Origin: Tubiluchus corallicola
Lineage: Eukaryota > Priapulida > Priapulimorpha > Priapulimorphida > Tubiluchidae
Direction of reading: 5' to 3'
Assembly: GCA_030141605.1 (NCBI GenBank)
Contig: JAQGDQ010002417.1
Location: forward strand, 1-57,516
DNA length: 57,516 nucleotides
Part shown: positions 45,132 through 55,335 of the stretch, in pieces
How positions within the stretch are numbered: the stretch's first letter is position 1
Layout of the letters: every line of letters starts with the position of its first letter
The notes under the pieces: model-generated
What the model saw: the letters and a program-made list of their open reading frames with translations, nothing else
Told to the model about the DNA's origin: nothing
Database searches by the model: none
Made by a program: the position numbers and the translations under genes

Positions 45132-48100
45132 TTAATTAAAAAGCTGCAAATGATTTATCAGTTCGTGTATAGTTGACACAGAGTTAATATCATTTACAGA
45201 AAAAATAATTCTATTATTAACTTCTTTAATGGAACACCTTTTAACATTCTTTTGCACAAAAATAAGAATATTATTAAATGCTGAAGAATTATAATAATTA
45301 GAATTGTCTGCTGATAATAAATATGCTCTCAGCTTATTGTTTTTTACGACAAGCCTTTCTATGCCAATGTTTTGTGCTTTCCATCTAATCTCTATCATTT
45401 CTAGCAAGCTCTTCACCGAGTCAGGTAACGCTCCAAACCTATCAACCAACATTACTCTAAACTTATTCAAATCATCTTCAGTTTTAAGGTTATCAACTTG
45501 ATTATAAAGGCTTAAACGTTCTGACACATTACTAACATAGTGGTTAGGAATTACCAACTCTATATCCGTTTCTATAGAGCAATCATCACTAAATATGACC
45601 TCTTCTTTCTTTTTCTCTTTATCATCATGGGAAAGTGATTTAAATTGAGTCTCTTTAAGCTCCCGTATTACATCATCTAAAATTTTATGATAAGTTTCAA
45701 AGCCCAACTCATTGATGAAACCACTCTGTTTAACTCCTAACAAATTTCCCGCTCCTCTGATATCCAAATCTCTCATGGCTATTTTAAACCCATCTCCCAA
45801 ATCTGAAAACTCTTCTAATGTTCGGAGCCGCTTTCGCGTCTCCCCTTTAATCGTAAAAATAGGAGGCGAGAGTAAGTAACAAAAAGCTTTTCTACTTGAC
45901 CGTCCCGTCCTTCCTCGCATTTGGTGCAAATCTGACAAGCCAAACATATGAGCATTATTAATAATAATCGTGTTTGCATTAGGTATATCAAGTCCTGACT
46001 CTATAATGTTAGTAGACAATAACACATTATAAGAACCTTCTATGAATTTAATCATTTCTGCCTCCAACTTATCTCCTCGCATTTGTCCATGAACCACACC
46101 CAATTTAGCATTTGGAGTATTTCTTCTTATAATATCTGCTACTTGTTCTAAGTCATATATTCTATTATGCACAAAAAACACTTGCCCGCCCCTATCCAAC
46201 TCAAAATTAATAGCACTTGTAATAACCCTTGAGTCAAACAAATGCACCGAAGTAGAAATGCTCTGCCTATTTAATGGAGGGGTAGACAGTATGCTCAAAT
46301 CCCTAACCCCCATCAAAGAAAAGTGAAGAGTTCGAGGAATAGGAGTAGCCGTTAAAGTTAACACATCCACATTTACTTTTAGCTCTTTTAGCTTTTCCTT
46401 TACTTTAACCCCAAATTTTTGCTCCTCATCTACTATTAACAAACCCAAGTCTTTAAACTCAACGTCCTTACTTGCAATTCTATGAGTGCCTATTAAAATA
46501 TCTATCTTCCCTAATTTTGTTTCTTGTAAAATAGCCTTTATATTGCCCGATTTCTTAAATCTATTGACATAGTTTACATTAACAGGAAAATTTTTTAATC
46601 GTTCAGAAAAGGTTTTATAATGTTGCATTGCTAAAATAGTTGTTGGAACTAATATTGCTACTTGTTTCCCATCATTTACAGCCTTAAAAGCAGCTCTTAC
46701 CGCTATCTCTGTTTTCCCAAATCCCACATCACCACAAATTAGCCTATCCATAGAATAATCCTTCTCCATATCCTGCTTCATCTCTTCAGTCGCCTTTTCT
46801 TGGTCAGGAGTATCATGATACAAAAAAGACGCTTCTAATTCTGCTTGTAGGTAGCTATCCTTCGAAAATCTAAAACCTTTGGAAGCTTTTCGTTTAGCAT
46901 AAAGTGTCAAAAGTTCCTTTGCTATTGTTTCTATGCTTTTTTTTGCTTTCTCTTTCTTTGTCTCCCAATCTTTGCTTCCTAACTTACTCAACATTGGCGG
47001 ATTGCCATCTTTACTTGAGTATTTGGAGATTTTATGCAATGCATATATATTTAAATATAAAACATCATCATCTTTAAAAATTAATCGTATTAACTCCTGT
47101 TTTTTCCCATTATTATATTTTGTTTCTAAGCCTGCAAATTTCCCTATCCCATAGTTTATGTGCGTAATATAATCTCCTGGCAACAGCGAATTAACCTCTC
47201 TTAAGGTAAGAGCTTTTGAGTTTTTATATTGCCTATCAAGCCTAAATTTATGAAATCTATCAAATATTTGATGATCCGTATAACAAGCAATATTGGCAAT
47301 AGTATCTACAAACCCTTGACGCAAAGACATGTTCATCCAATCAATAGAGATATCCGAATTAACTTCCTCTAACACATGTTGAAGCTTATTAAGTGATTTA
47401 AGCGAATCAGATACAATAATATTAGATATATTTTTGCCTTGGTTATTTACAAGATCGTTAGATAAATATTGAAAATCTTTATGGAAATTTGGTTGTGGTT
47501 TTGCCGTAAACTCTAATACCTCAGCATCATTTATATAAAATCTCCTTCCAAACTCTATTATTGATAATTTATTGATTGACTGTTTTATAGATGATTGAGT
47601 TTCTATAAAATCATAGCCATACTCCTTATGCAGTTGTTCCGTAACCGTCATTATCAATTTATAATCCTTAACCCATACTTTTGCTTTTTGGGGCAAAAAA
47701 TCAAATATGGATATATAGCTACTTTTTTGCATCTCTTCATGGTTAAAAAAATTTGGTGCCACAATCATTTCACTCACATGCTCTATTGATAACTGTGTGT
47801 CTGGATTAAAAACTCTGATACTCTCTATTTCTTCATCTAAAAACTCAATTCTGAAAGGCAAATCATTTGAAAAAGAAAAAACATCTAATATACCCCCTCT
47901 TACAGAAAATTGCCCTGCTTGAAACACAAAATCAGATCGTGTAAAGTGAAAGGATGTTAACTTTTCTACAATAGAATCTATGCTTAAAATATTTCCTTTT
48001 TTTATTAAATAAGATTTTTCGTTAAAAGTAGTGTGATTTACCACTTTCTGAGCAATGGCTTCAGGGAATGACACAATTATGCATTTGTTGTTGCTTTGCA

Positions 48101-48440
48101 CACTCCCTAATGCTTTAACGCGCTCTAAGTCATTCGGTTCTGATATCTTTCCTATAAATTCTCCTTCTATATAAGATGCTGGGAAAAAGAAAAGCTCTGT
48201 TTTATCAAAAAAATTTTCTAAATCATTATAAAAATAAGAGGCTTCCTCTTTATCATGCAAGACAAACAAATACACCTCTGGCGATAGGCTATGGAGTGCT
48301 GACGATACAATTGCATCTTGGCTGCCTACCAATCCTTTTAGCTGAAAATTTTTAGAGGCATTTGTTTTATTAATTACCTGAGTAATATGCCGTATAAAAG
48401 AATTTTTCTGATAGTGATATATTAATTTGCTTTTTTTCAT
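45132..48440 (-). CDS. mfd: transcription-repair-coupling factor
   Basis: DNA translocase that removes stalled RNA polymerase and recruits UvrA. The UvrB-like N-terminus (FVFQAGQFSVRGGILDVFSF) is followed by the RNAP-binding CarD/TRCF domain (NSLLPGDYITHINYGIGKFAGLE) and the helicase core with Walker A GDVGFGKTE, DEEQ box (LLIVDEEQKFGVKVKEKL), TATPIPRTLHFSLMGVRDLS and QMRGRTGRS. The start MKKSKLIYHYQ at 48440 is preferred; an upstream in-frame ATG at 48473 would add MFVYRRKCKKC, which looks non-native. About 1102 residues, normal length. Confidence 0.95.
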   Translation of the reverse strand: MKKSKLIYHYQKNSFIRHITQVINKTNASKNFQLKGLVGSQDAIVSSALHSLSPEVYLFVLHDKEEASYFYNDLENFFDKTELFFFPASYIEGEFIGKISEPNDLERVKALGSVQSNNKCIIVSFPEAIAQKVVNHTTFNEKSYLIKKGNILSIDSIVEKLTSFHFTRSDFVFQAGQFSVRGGILDVFSFSNDLPFRIEFLDEEIESIRVFNPDTQLSIEHVSEMIVAPNFFNHEEMQKSSYISIFDFLPQKAKVWVKDYKLIMTVTEQLHKEYGYDFIETQSSIKQSINKLSIIEFGRRFYINDAEVLEFTAKPQPNFHKDFQYLSNDLVNNQGKNISNIIVSDSLKSLNKLQHVLEEVNSDISIDWMNMSLRQGFVDTIANIACYTDHQIFDRFHKFRLDRQYKNSKALTLREVNSLLPGDYITHINYGIGKFAGLETKYNNGKKQELIRLIFKDDDVLYLNIYALHKISKYSSKDGNPPMLSKLGSKDWETKKEKAKKSIETIAKELLTLYAKRKASKGFRFSKDSYLQAELEASFLYHDTPDQEKATEEMKQDMEKDYSMDRLICGDVGFGKTEIAVRAAFKAVNDGKQVAILVPTTILAMQHYKTFSERLKNFPVNVNYVNRFKKSGNIKAILQETKLGKIDILIGTHRIASKDVEFKDLGLLIVDEEQKFGVKVKEKLKELKVNVDVLTLTATPIPRTLHFSLMGVRDLSILSTPPLNRQSISTSVHLFDSRVITSAINFELDRGGQVFFVHNRIYDLEQVADIIRRNTPNAKLGVVHGQMRGDKLEAEMIKFIEGSYNVLLSTNIIESGLDIPNANTIIINNAHMFGLSDLHQMRGRTGRSSRKAFCYLLSPPIFTIKGETRKRLRTLEEFSDLGDGFKIAMRDLDIRGAGNLLGVKQSGFINELGFETYHKILDDVIRELKETQFKSLSHDDKEKKKEEVIFSDDCSIETDIELVIPNHYVSNVSERLSLYNQVDNLKTEDDLNKFRVMLVDRFGALPDSVKSLLEMIEIRWKAQNIGIERLVVKNNKLRAYLLSADNSNYYNSSAFNNILIFVQKNVKRCSIKEVNNRIIFSVNDINSVSTIHELINHLQLFN

Positions 48441-48658
48441 ACATTTTTTACATTTTCGCCTGTAAACAAACAAAATTATAATTTTTTTGACAACAATAAA
48501 ACTAGCTACAAGTTTTGGCTTACAAAATTGGTAAAATAATAAATATTAAATGCGCTCATTAACAAATTATAACTAACCATGCAAAAATATTGCTAAAAAA
48601 GACAAAAATAATCCACATTAATCTTTGCCATTTATTCACATTATCCCTTAATAAAAGT

Positions 48659-48666
48659 TAACTTTG
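48659..48666 (+). promoter_or_regulatory. -7 promoter element upstream of the CCA-adding enzyme gene
   Basis: TAACTTTG, a perfect TAnnTTTG, 32 bp before the ATG. No TTG at the standard distance. Confidence 0.4.
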
Positions 48667-48698
48667 CTACATGATAAAAACTAAATTATAATTTACAC

Positions 48699-50150
48699 AT
48701 GAATTTAAATGTGGATATTAACAAGCCTATTTTTGAACTAATCAGCCAACAAACTCAAGGTATAGAAGCATATATAATAGGCGGGTATGTAAGGGATGCT
48801 TTATTAAACAAACCTTGTAAAGATATAGATATTGTTTGCTTAGGAGATGGTATAGAATTTGCCAAAAGAGTAGCACAAAATTTGCCCAATCAATCAGAAG
48901 TTTCTGTTTTTAAAAATTTTGGCACTGCCATGATTAAATTTAAAGATTATCAACTAGAGTTTGTAGGAGCTAGAAAGGAATCATATTTACAAAATTCCAG
49001 AAAACCCTCTGTAAAAAGTGGAACATTAAAAGACGACCAAAATAGACGAGATTTTACTATTAATGCTTTGGCTATTTCTTTAAATAAAGAAAATTATGGA
49101 GAAATAATAGATCCTTTTAATGGGATAGAGGATTTGAAAAACAAAATTATCAAAACCCCATTAGAACCATCGGCCACTTTTTCTGATGACCCGCTTAGGA
49201 TGATGAGAGGCATCAGGCTTTCGACACAATTAGGTTTTCAAATTGAAAGCTCAACATTTGATGCTATTATTAAAAATTCGAATAGACTTTCTAGAAGCGT
49301 GCAGGGAATTGTTTCACAAGAAAGAATAACTGAGGAATTGAATAAAATAATTATGGCTGATGTGCCATCAAGAGGTTTTTATTTGTTAGAGAAAGCAAAG
49401 CTTTTGGAAACTTTTTTCCCTGAAATGGTTGCCTTAAAAGGAGTAAAAGTCATCAATAATATAGGGCATAAAGACAATTTTATCCATACTCTACAGGTGC
49501 TAGATAATATTGCCAATAAAAGTAAAAACTTATGGTTGCGATGGGCGGCAATATTACACGATATTGCGAAACCTGTCACACAAAGATTTGATCAAAAAAT
49601 AGGATGGACATTCTATGGGCACGAAGAAAAAGGAGCAAAAAGGATGGTGCCGCATATTTTCAAAAAATTACGGCTACCTCTAAATGAAAAAATGAGATAC
49701 GTGCAAAAATTAGTCTGGTTACATTTAAGACCAATTGCCTTAGTTGATGACGGGGTAACGGATTCTGCCATTCGAAGATTGGTAGTGGAAGCAGAAGATG
49801 AGTTAGAAGACCTAATGGCATTATGTCGTGCTGACATTACTTCTAAAAACAGAAAAAAAGTAGAGCAATATTTAAAAAACTTTGATATTGTAGAACAAAA
49901 AGTTTATGATGTAATAGAGAGGGATAAAATTAGAAATTTCAAGCTTCCTATCTCAGGGAAAGACATTATGGAGTGCTTTAATATTGGTCCTTGTCGAATG
50001 GTAGGAGAAATAAAAAATAGTATTAAAGAGGCTATCTTAAACGGAGAGATAAAAAACAATTATAACGATGCTTGTGCTCTTATGATTAGGCTGGGGCAAC
50101 AAAAAAAGCTTGGCATTAATAATACGTTCTTAAATAAAAATCATCTTTAA
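48699..50150 (+). CDS. cca: tRNA nucleotidyltransferase (CCA-adding) with HD domain
   Basis: Adds or repairs the 3' CCA of tRNAs, needed here because the four tRNA genes in the window lack an encoded CCA. 483 residues. The nucleotidyltransferase motif is IIGGYVRDALLNKPCKDIDIVCLGDG, followed by RRDFTINALAISL and DPLRMMRGIRLSTQLGFQIE. An HD domain (WAAILHDIAKPVTQRF, then YGHEEKGAKR) follows, as in Bacteroidota enzymes. Its last 35 bp overlap the end of ftsE on the opposite strand. Confidence 0.93.
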   Translation: MNLNVDINKPIFELISQQTQGIEAYIIGGYVRDALLNKPCKDIDIVCLGDGIEFAKRVAQNLPNQSEVSVFKNFGTAMIKFKDYQLEFVGARKESYLQNSRKPSVKSGTLKDDQNRRDFTINALAISLNKENYGEIIDPFNGIEDLKNKIIKTPLEPSATFSDDPLRMMRGIRLSTQLGFQIESSTFDAIIKNSNRLSRSVQGIVSQERITEELNKIIMADVPSRGFYLLEKAKLLETFFPEMVALKGVKVINNIGHKDNFIHTLQVLDNIANKSKNLWLRWAAILHDIAKPVTQRFDQKIGWTFYGHEEKGAKRMVPHIFKKLRLPLNEKMRYVQKLVWLHLRPIALVDDGVTDSAIRRLVVEAEDELEDLMALCRADITSKNRKKVEQYLKNFDIVEQKVYDVIERDKIRNFKLPISGKDIMECFNIGPCRMVGEIKNSIKEAILNGEIKNNYNDACALMIRLGQQKKLGINNTFLNKNHL

Positions 50151-50844
50151 GAGAGTCCAATATCTTGCCATCTTCACATTTCAATACCCTTTCTTCAGTT
50201 CTTTCTATCAAGTTATGATTGTGTGTTGCCATCAATACTGCCGTTCCCTTGGCATTAATACGAAAAAAAAGTTTAAATATTTCTTTTGAGACAACAGGAT
50301 CTAAATTGCCAGTAGGTTCGTCCGCTATAATTAATACAGGATCATTAAGCAATGCCCTAGCAATGGCTAAACGCTGTTGCTCTCCTCCAGATAAGTGATA
50401 CGGCATTTTATAGTCGCTAGCTGCCAATCCCACCATTTGCAAAGTTTCAAGTGCTCTAAGTTTCATTTTGCGCTTGTCTTTCCAACCAGTAGCTCTCATA
50501 ACAAACATTAGATTTTCTATTACATTTCGGTCCAATAAAAGTTGAAAATCCTGAAACACTATACCCAGCTGCCTTCTAAGCAAAGAGACCCGTTTTTGAG
50601 TAATTTTCCGAGTAACATTCACTCCTGCAACAATCACTTTCCCTTTATAAGGAGCTAAATCTGCATACAAAACTTTCAAAAAAGAAGACTTACCACTACC
50701 TGTTCGCCCAACCAAAAACACAAATTCTCCTTTTTTTATATCTATGTTTACATCTTTCAAAATAATATGTTCTCCTTGGTACACCTGTAATCCTTTTGTT
50801 GACACAATAGCGTTAGAAGGTAGGTTTTCATTAAAAGATCTCAT
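50116..50844 (-). CDS. ftsE: cell-division ATP-binding protein FtsE
   Basis: ABC ATPase that with FtsX controls septal peptidoglycan hydrolases. 242 residues. Walker A is GRTGSGKSSF, the Q-loop is LGIVFQDFQLLLDRNVIENL (the FtsE hallmark), the signature is LSGGEQQRLAIARAL, Walker B is VLIIADEPTGNLD and the H-loop is MATHN. ftsX is not adjacent downstream; cca converges from the other side, so ftsX must lie elsewhere. The ATG overlaps the stop of the small upstream gene. Confidence 0.92.
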   Translation of the reverse strand: MRSFNENLPSNAIVSTKGLQVYQGEHIILKDVNIDIKKGEFVFLVGRTGSGKSSFLKVLYADLAPYKGKVIVAGVNVTRKITQKRVSLLRRQLGIVFQDFQLLLDRNVIENLMFVMRATGWKDKRKMKLRALETLQMVGLAASDYKMPYHLSGGEQQRLAIARALLNDPVLIIADEPTGNLDPVVSKEIFKLFFRINAKGTAVLMATHNHNLIERTEERVLKCEDGKILDSLKDDFYLRTYY

Positions 50845-51041
50845 ACAACAAACTTTAATAATTTTCCAAAAGGCATCTCTTTTATCAATTTTTTAAATTG
50901 ACGCTCTTTATCTCCAAGCTGTAGCTTGTTTAACTTTTGCATCTCTCTATCAGGACAATAGCTAAAATACTCAAGAAGAGTAAAGTCCTCATCTCTCACT
51001 TGTATATAGTTAGGGATTTTCAATTTTCCTTTTATTTTCAT
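50841..51041 (-). CDS. small conserved hypothetical protein upstream of ftsE
   Basis: 66 residues from the ATG at 51041 (MKIKGKLKIPNYIQVRDEDF). An in-frame ATG at 51074 would add eleven residues. The body is LLEYFSYCPDREMQKLNKLQ, then KERQFKKLIKEMPFGKLLKF. No membrane segment or known motif. It overlaps ftsE by 4 bp (ATGA), so it is translationally coupled and may act with it, but I do not recognise a function. Confidence 0.65.
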   Translation of the reverse strand: MKIKGKLKIPNYIQVRDEDFTLLEYFSYCPDREMQKLNKLQLGDKERQFKKLIKEMPFGKLLKFVV

Positions 51042-51253
51042 TATGTGAAAAACTCTTTCTTTTGGCACTGTCATTATACGTTAAAGAGATACAATCAAGG
51101 TTAACTTTACAAATATAGATGAAAATAATTTTATGAATATACTAAAACACATTTTTTCTGATTAAATTTAGAAGCTAATAGTATTTGATGGCGGAACCAT
51201 TTGGGGCATAAGATTTATTTTTCTAATATTGATACTTAAAACATCCTAACATT

Positions 51254-51706
51254 ATGATAACAGTATTGCAAAGAGTCGCCTCTGCTAGGGTAGAAATTGA
51301 AAATAAAACTCATGCAAAAATAAAGCATGGGGTTTTAGTATTAGTAGGGATTGAAGAAAATGACACGATGGAAGATATAAGGTGGTTAAGCAAGAAAATC
51401 GTTCAACTCCGAATTTTTAATGATGAAAATGGTGTGATGAACAGAAGCGTAAAAGATATTTTTGGAGACGTCTTGGTAGTCAGTCAATTTACATTACACG
51501 CAAGCACAAAGAAAGGAAACCGACCTTCATACATTAAAGCAGCTAAACCAGAAGTAGCTATTCCTATTTACCAAAACCTTATAGCAAGCATTGAGCAACT
51601 ATTGGGGGGGAAAATACTTTCAGGGGTATTTGGGGCAAATATGAAAATACACATCATCAATGATGGTCCTGTAACTATAATTATTGATACAAAAGATAAA
51701 AAATAG
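51254..51706 (+). CDS. dtd: D-aminoacyl-tRNA deacylase
   Basis: Removes D-amino acids from mischarged tRNA. 150 residues. The start MITVLQRVASARVEI, the active-site motif SQFTLHASTKKGNRPSY and the Gly-cisPro region NDGPVTIIID are all present. A single gene with no evident promoter match. Confidence 0.96.
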   Translation: MITVLQRVASARVEIENKTHAKIKHGVLVLVGIEENDTMEDIRWLSKKIVQLRIFNDENGVMNRSVKDIFGDVLVVSQFTLHASTKKGNRPSYIKAAKPEVAIPIYQNLIASIEQLLGGKILSGVFGANMKIHIINDGPVTIIIDTKDKK

Positions 51707-51775
51707 TACCTCACTACATTCATTTTTATAATAAAACTAATCCCCCCATTATAACCCCCTTGCTATACAGAAGCC

Positions 51776-52933
51776 CTAACTTTGCTTTTTCGTAGCGGTT
51801 TTTCTGACTGTTTTTTTTGGTTTTTTCGCACTGGGAATAGGGTAGTTCATTTTTTTAATATGTTTTTTGAGGAGCGAACTTACAACGGCTATTGTTTCTT
51901 CGTCAAAATTATATTTTTTCACCTTGTGTTTTTTGATTTTTTCTTTATACGCTTCCCAAGCTATTTTTACTGTTTGAGTTTTAGGTAGTTTAAAATTATC
52001 ATACACCTTTTCTAACTCTTTTGTAGGCGATTTTATTAGATCTTCATAGCGAATCTCTAAAAGATTTTTGTTAGTAAGCATATTCTTATCTCTTGAATAT
52101 TTATCTAGCATTCCTTCATATACATCTAATACAAATCTTTTCAATTCTTTTTCACTTATATCATGAAAAGTAATGGGCTTAAGTACCCCTTGAAAGAAAC
52201 TTGCCGTAGAAGTGTATACTTCAAACGGATTTCTATAAACATAAATAAATTTGGCATTAGGGAACAGCTTTAACAATTGCGGTATTCGCATTGTGTTAGG
52301 TGGGTTTTTAGAAACGTACCTTCTCTTTTTGCAATTAATTAAGCTGCGAACTACCAGTTCGTGGTAGGTGTTAAGCCATATATTTTCTTTTCTCTTACTG
52401 ATGCCTTTCCACAAAAGATATTTTTCATAAAACTCTATTCTGCTTTTAGGAAAAAAGAACCAATGGTAATAACTCATACTAAAAGTATTTCCTAACGCAA
52501 ACTCCTCTTCTTGTGGGTAGTCAGGATGCAATTTCACATTGTCATAAGGCCTTGCACTGGGCATAGCCCAATGTATAATTTTTTTTATTATCCTTTGAAA
52601 AGCAAATAAATTGTTGGGACATACTGTTTGATAGGTAGTTGTAAAGCCAGCTTGAGGATCTAAACACATAAGGTTGTGCAATAAAGTAGTTCCGCTTCTC
52701 CAATGCCCAATAATAAATATAGGAGGCTCTTCAAGTCTAAATTCACGTTTAAGTTTTTTAAAACGAATGCGATCAAATAGACTTAAACCTGTAAATAGAA
52801 GACTTAGGGCGATGGACTTATAAAACTTGATTCTGTACGCTTTATCTATCTTATATTTCCATGCTAACGCCCAAAAGTTCAAAAATTTACTTCCAAACAT
52901 ATTAGATATTGAAAAATTGAATTCCTTCTTCAT
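51776..52933 (-). CDS. sulfotransferase-family protein
   Basis: 385 residues. The PAPS 5'-phosphosulfate loop is PPIFIIGHWRSGTTLLHNLM (residues about 70-89) and the 3'-phosphate site is KFIYVYRNPFEVYTSTASFF, as in bacterial stf0-like or tyrosine/carbohydrate sulfotransferases. The substrate is unknown. The tail is very basic (KKPKKTVRKTATKKQS). One hydrophobic stretch (SIALSLLFTGLSLF, about 40-53) may tie it to the membrane. In this phylum such enzymes can sulfate lipids or glycans; that is inference. Confidence 0.85.
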   Translation of the reverse strand: MKKEFNFSISNMFGSKFLNFWALAWKYKIDKAYRIKFYKSIALSLLFTGLSLFDRIRFKKLKREFRLEEPPIFIIGHWRSGTTLLHNLMCLDPQAGFTTTYQTVCPNNLFAFQRIIKKIIHWAMPSARPYDNVKLHPDYPQEEEFALGNTFSMSYYHWFFFPKSRIEFYEKYLLWKGISKRKENIWLNTYHELVVRSLINCKKRRYVSKNPPNTMRIPQLLKLFPNAKFIYVYRNPFEVYTSTASFFQGVLKPITFHDISEKELKRFVLDVYEGMLDKYSRDKNMLTNKNLLEIRYEDLIKSPTKELEKVYDNFKLPKTQTVKIAWEAYKEKIKKHKVKKYNFDEETIAVVSSLLKKHIKKMNYPIPSAKKPKKTVRKTATKKQS

Positions 52934-53059
52934 ATGAGCTTGCTTTCTAAATAAATTTACTTCTTCTCGCTAGTTGTTGAGGTCGCACACGATTACCACG
53001 GCAAATTGTATGCATATTTCCCTTATGTGTTTTTATCACTATAATGGGTAAAGTACTTA

Positions 53060-55192
53060 CTAATAAGCGTTATCTTTTTCCAATTGAGTGCTTTTCATTA
53101 ACTTTTCTTGTATGTCAAATGGCACAGATGCATGTTCTAAGTATTTGGCTGTAAAATTAGCCCTTCCTTGTGTCAATGACCTCAAAGTAGTAGTGTACTT
53201 ATGTAGCTCCGAAAGCGGAGTTTTAGCTTTTATTACTTGATACCTACCTTTTGAATCTATTCCCTGAATAATCGAGCGTCGCGTTTGTAAGTCTGTCATT
53301 ACTTCTCCCATCAATTCCTCTGGCACTAATACCTCCACATCATACACTGGCTCTAATAGCTTTGGGCTAGCCTTTAAAAACGCATCCTTAAATGCCTGTG
53401 CTCCTGCTATTTTAAATGAAATATCATTGCTGTCCACAGGGTGCATTTTTCCATCATATACAACTACCCTTACGTCACGCACAAAAGAACTAGTCATTGG
53501 TCCTTCCTCCATTTCTTCCATTATTCCTTTCAAAATAGAAGGTATAAATCTTGCATCTATTACGCCTCCAACAATGCAGTTGTAAAATACTAATTTTCCT
53601 CCCCATTCAAGGTCTATTTCTTCTTTTCCTCTAATGGAAACTCCCTTAGGCTCAGGCATACCTTTGTAGTAAGGTTCTACCTTCAAGCTAACTTCTCCAA
53701 ACTGCCCTGCACCTCCTGATTGTTTTTTATGCCTATACGTCGTTTCTACAGCCTGCTGGATAGTCTCTCTATATGGTATTTTAGGTTCAAATAGCACTGA
53801 TTTCACTCCAAAATCATTTTCTAATCTCCACTGCACAATGTTAAAATGCAATTCTCCTTGTCCTTCCAAAATAAGTTGCTTTAACTCTTTGGAGTAGTAG
53901 TATTTTAGGGTTAAATCCTCCTCTACTAAACTTTTTAAGACTTCTACTAATTTTTCATCATCAGATTCATTCTCTGCTTTTATTGCTGTTTTTATTCTAG
54001 ACTCTGGAAATGTCAAAGGAAGAATCTCAAAGCTCACATCTTTAGAATGTAGAGTGTGATTTGTTTTTGTGCTTTTTAGCTTTACTGTTGCCCCTATATC
54101 TCCTGCTATCAACTGCTTTACAGAATGTTTGTTCTTACCATCCATTACATAAAGTTGATTAATCTTCTCTACAACATCCAACTGGTTGTTTACTAATTCA
54201 TCTCCAGTATTTACTTTTCCTGACAATACTTTAAAAAAAGATATCTTACCTAAAAAAGGGTCAATAGAAGTTTTGAATACAAACAAAGAGGTTGGCTGGT
54301 CAGGCGAACAAACTAACTTTTCGTCTTCGGTAGTAATTTCTGGTGGCATTTCGTGAGCCGAAGGCGCTACATTGTCTATAAATCCCATCATTCTACCACT
54401 ACCCATGTTGTTTTTTGCTGATAGGCAGAAAACAGGAAAAACATCATGTTTTATCATTCCTATTTTAAGTCCTCTTCTCATTTCATCTTCATCTAACATA
54501 CCTTTTTCAAAGTACAAATCCATAAGTTCGTCGTCATTTTCAGCGGATTTTTCTACCAGTTCATTATGCAAAGCACTTGCTCGTTCTTTTTCTTCTTCTG
54601 GAATAGGCAACTTTTCTGGCTTCCCTCCTTGTTCCGAAAACTTATACATCACCATTTTTAAAAGATCTATTATGCAATTAAAGCCTTCTTTTTGGTTAAA
54701 TGGGTATTGCATTATTACAGCTTTGTTTCCAAATCTTTCTTTTATAGACTGAATAGTCATATCATAATTGGATTTCGGGTGATCCAATTGGTTTATTGCT
54801 AAAATTGTTGGTTTTTTTCGCTTTTCAATGTAGTTCCAAATAAGCTCTGTATTTACCTCCACACCATACTGCGCATTAACTAGCATTACACAAGTGTCAG
54901 CAATTCGTAATGAGGGTATTATTTCTCCAATAAATTCATCCAATCCTGGAGTATCTATTATATTTATTTTGTAGTCTCTCCACTCAGTATGTAATATAGC
55001 TGAGTAAATAGAGCTTTGACGCTCATGTTCTATTGGATGAAAATCAGCAATTGTGCTTTGATTTTCAATACTTCCTCTTCTATTGATAATTCCAGCTTCA
55101 AAAAGCATGGTTTCAGCTAATGTCGTTTTTCCTGTTTTTGCTCCACCTATAAGAGTAATATTTTTAATAAATTTTTGATCAAATGTTTTCAT
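53060..55192 (-). CDS. elongation factor G-like translational GTPase
   Basis: 710 residues. GTPase domain with P-loop GGAKTGKT (17-24), DTPGLDEF, and NQLD as the G4 motif. Domains II to V follow, with HKKQSGGAGQFGEVSLKVEP in domain IV and a C-terminal EF-G fold (VLVPEELMGEVMTDLQTRRS). The effector loop and domain IV are divergent from true EF-G (FusA), and relatives are annotated EF-G-like or EF-G2, with roles in ribosome recycling or stress. A true fusA is expected elsewhere. It starts 71 bp downstream of a strong terminator. Confidence 0.88.
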   Translation of the reverse strand: MKTFDQKFIKNITLIGGAKTGKTTLAETMLFEAGIINRRGSIENQSTIADFHPIEHERQSSIYSAILHTEWRDYKINIIDTPGLDEFIGEIIPSLRIADTCVMLVNAQYGVEVNTELIWNYIEKRKKPTILAINQLDHPKSNYDMTIQSIKERFGNKAVIMQYPFNQKEGFNCIIDLLKMVMYKFSEQGGKPEKLPIPEEEKERASALHNELVEKSAENDDELMDLYFEKGMLDEDEMRRGLKIGMIKHDVFPVFCLSAKNNMGSGRMMGFIDNVAPSAHEMPPEITTEDEKLVCSPDQPTSLFVFKTSIDPFLGKISFFKVLSGKVNTGDELVNNQLDVVEKINQLYVMDGKNKHSVKQLIAGDIGATVKLKSTKTNHTLHSKDVSFEILPLTFPESRIKTAIKAENESDDEKLVEVLKSLVEEDLTLKYYYSKELKQLILEGQGELHFNIVQWRLENDFGVKSVLFEPKIPYRETIQQAVETTYRHKKQSGGAGQFGEVSLKVEPYYKGMPEPKGVSIRGKEEIDLEWGGKLVFYNCIVGGVIDARFIPSILKGIMEEMEEGPMTSSFVRDVRVVVYDGKMHPVDSNDISFKIAGAQAFKDAFLKASPKLLEPVYDVEVLVPEELMGEVMTDLQTRRSIIQGIDSKGRYQVIKAKTPLSELHKYTTTLRSLTQGRANFTAKYLEHASVPFDIQEKLMKSTQLEKDNAY

Positions 55193-55263
55193 TCTCTTAA
55201 AGTTTAATAACTAAGTAATTTAATTAACACTTGAAGTTAAAAAATAAAATTGACAAGAAAAAC

Positions 55264-55301
55264 AAAAAACGCAAATACCTTTATTAGCATTTGCGTTTTT
55301 T
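55264..55301. terminator. intrinsic terminator after the first LRR gene
   Basis: AAAAAACGCAAAT (55264-55276) and ATTTGCGTTTTTT (55289-55301) form a 13-bp stem with a 12-nt loop, U-rich on both strands. It lies 35 bp past the stop of the LRR lipoprotein gene and before the EF-G-like gene. Confidence 0.85.
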
Positions 55302-55335
55302 GAAATTTTAATTTATATAAGGTCTATTTTTTAGG

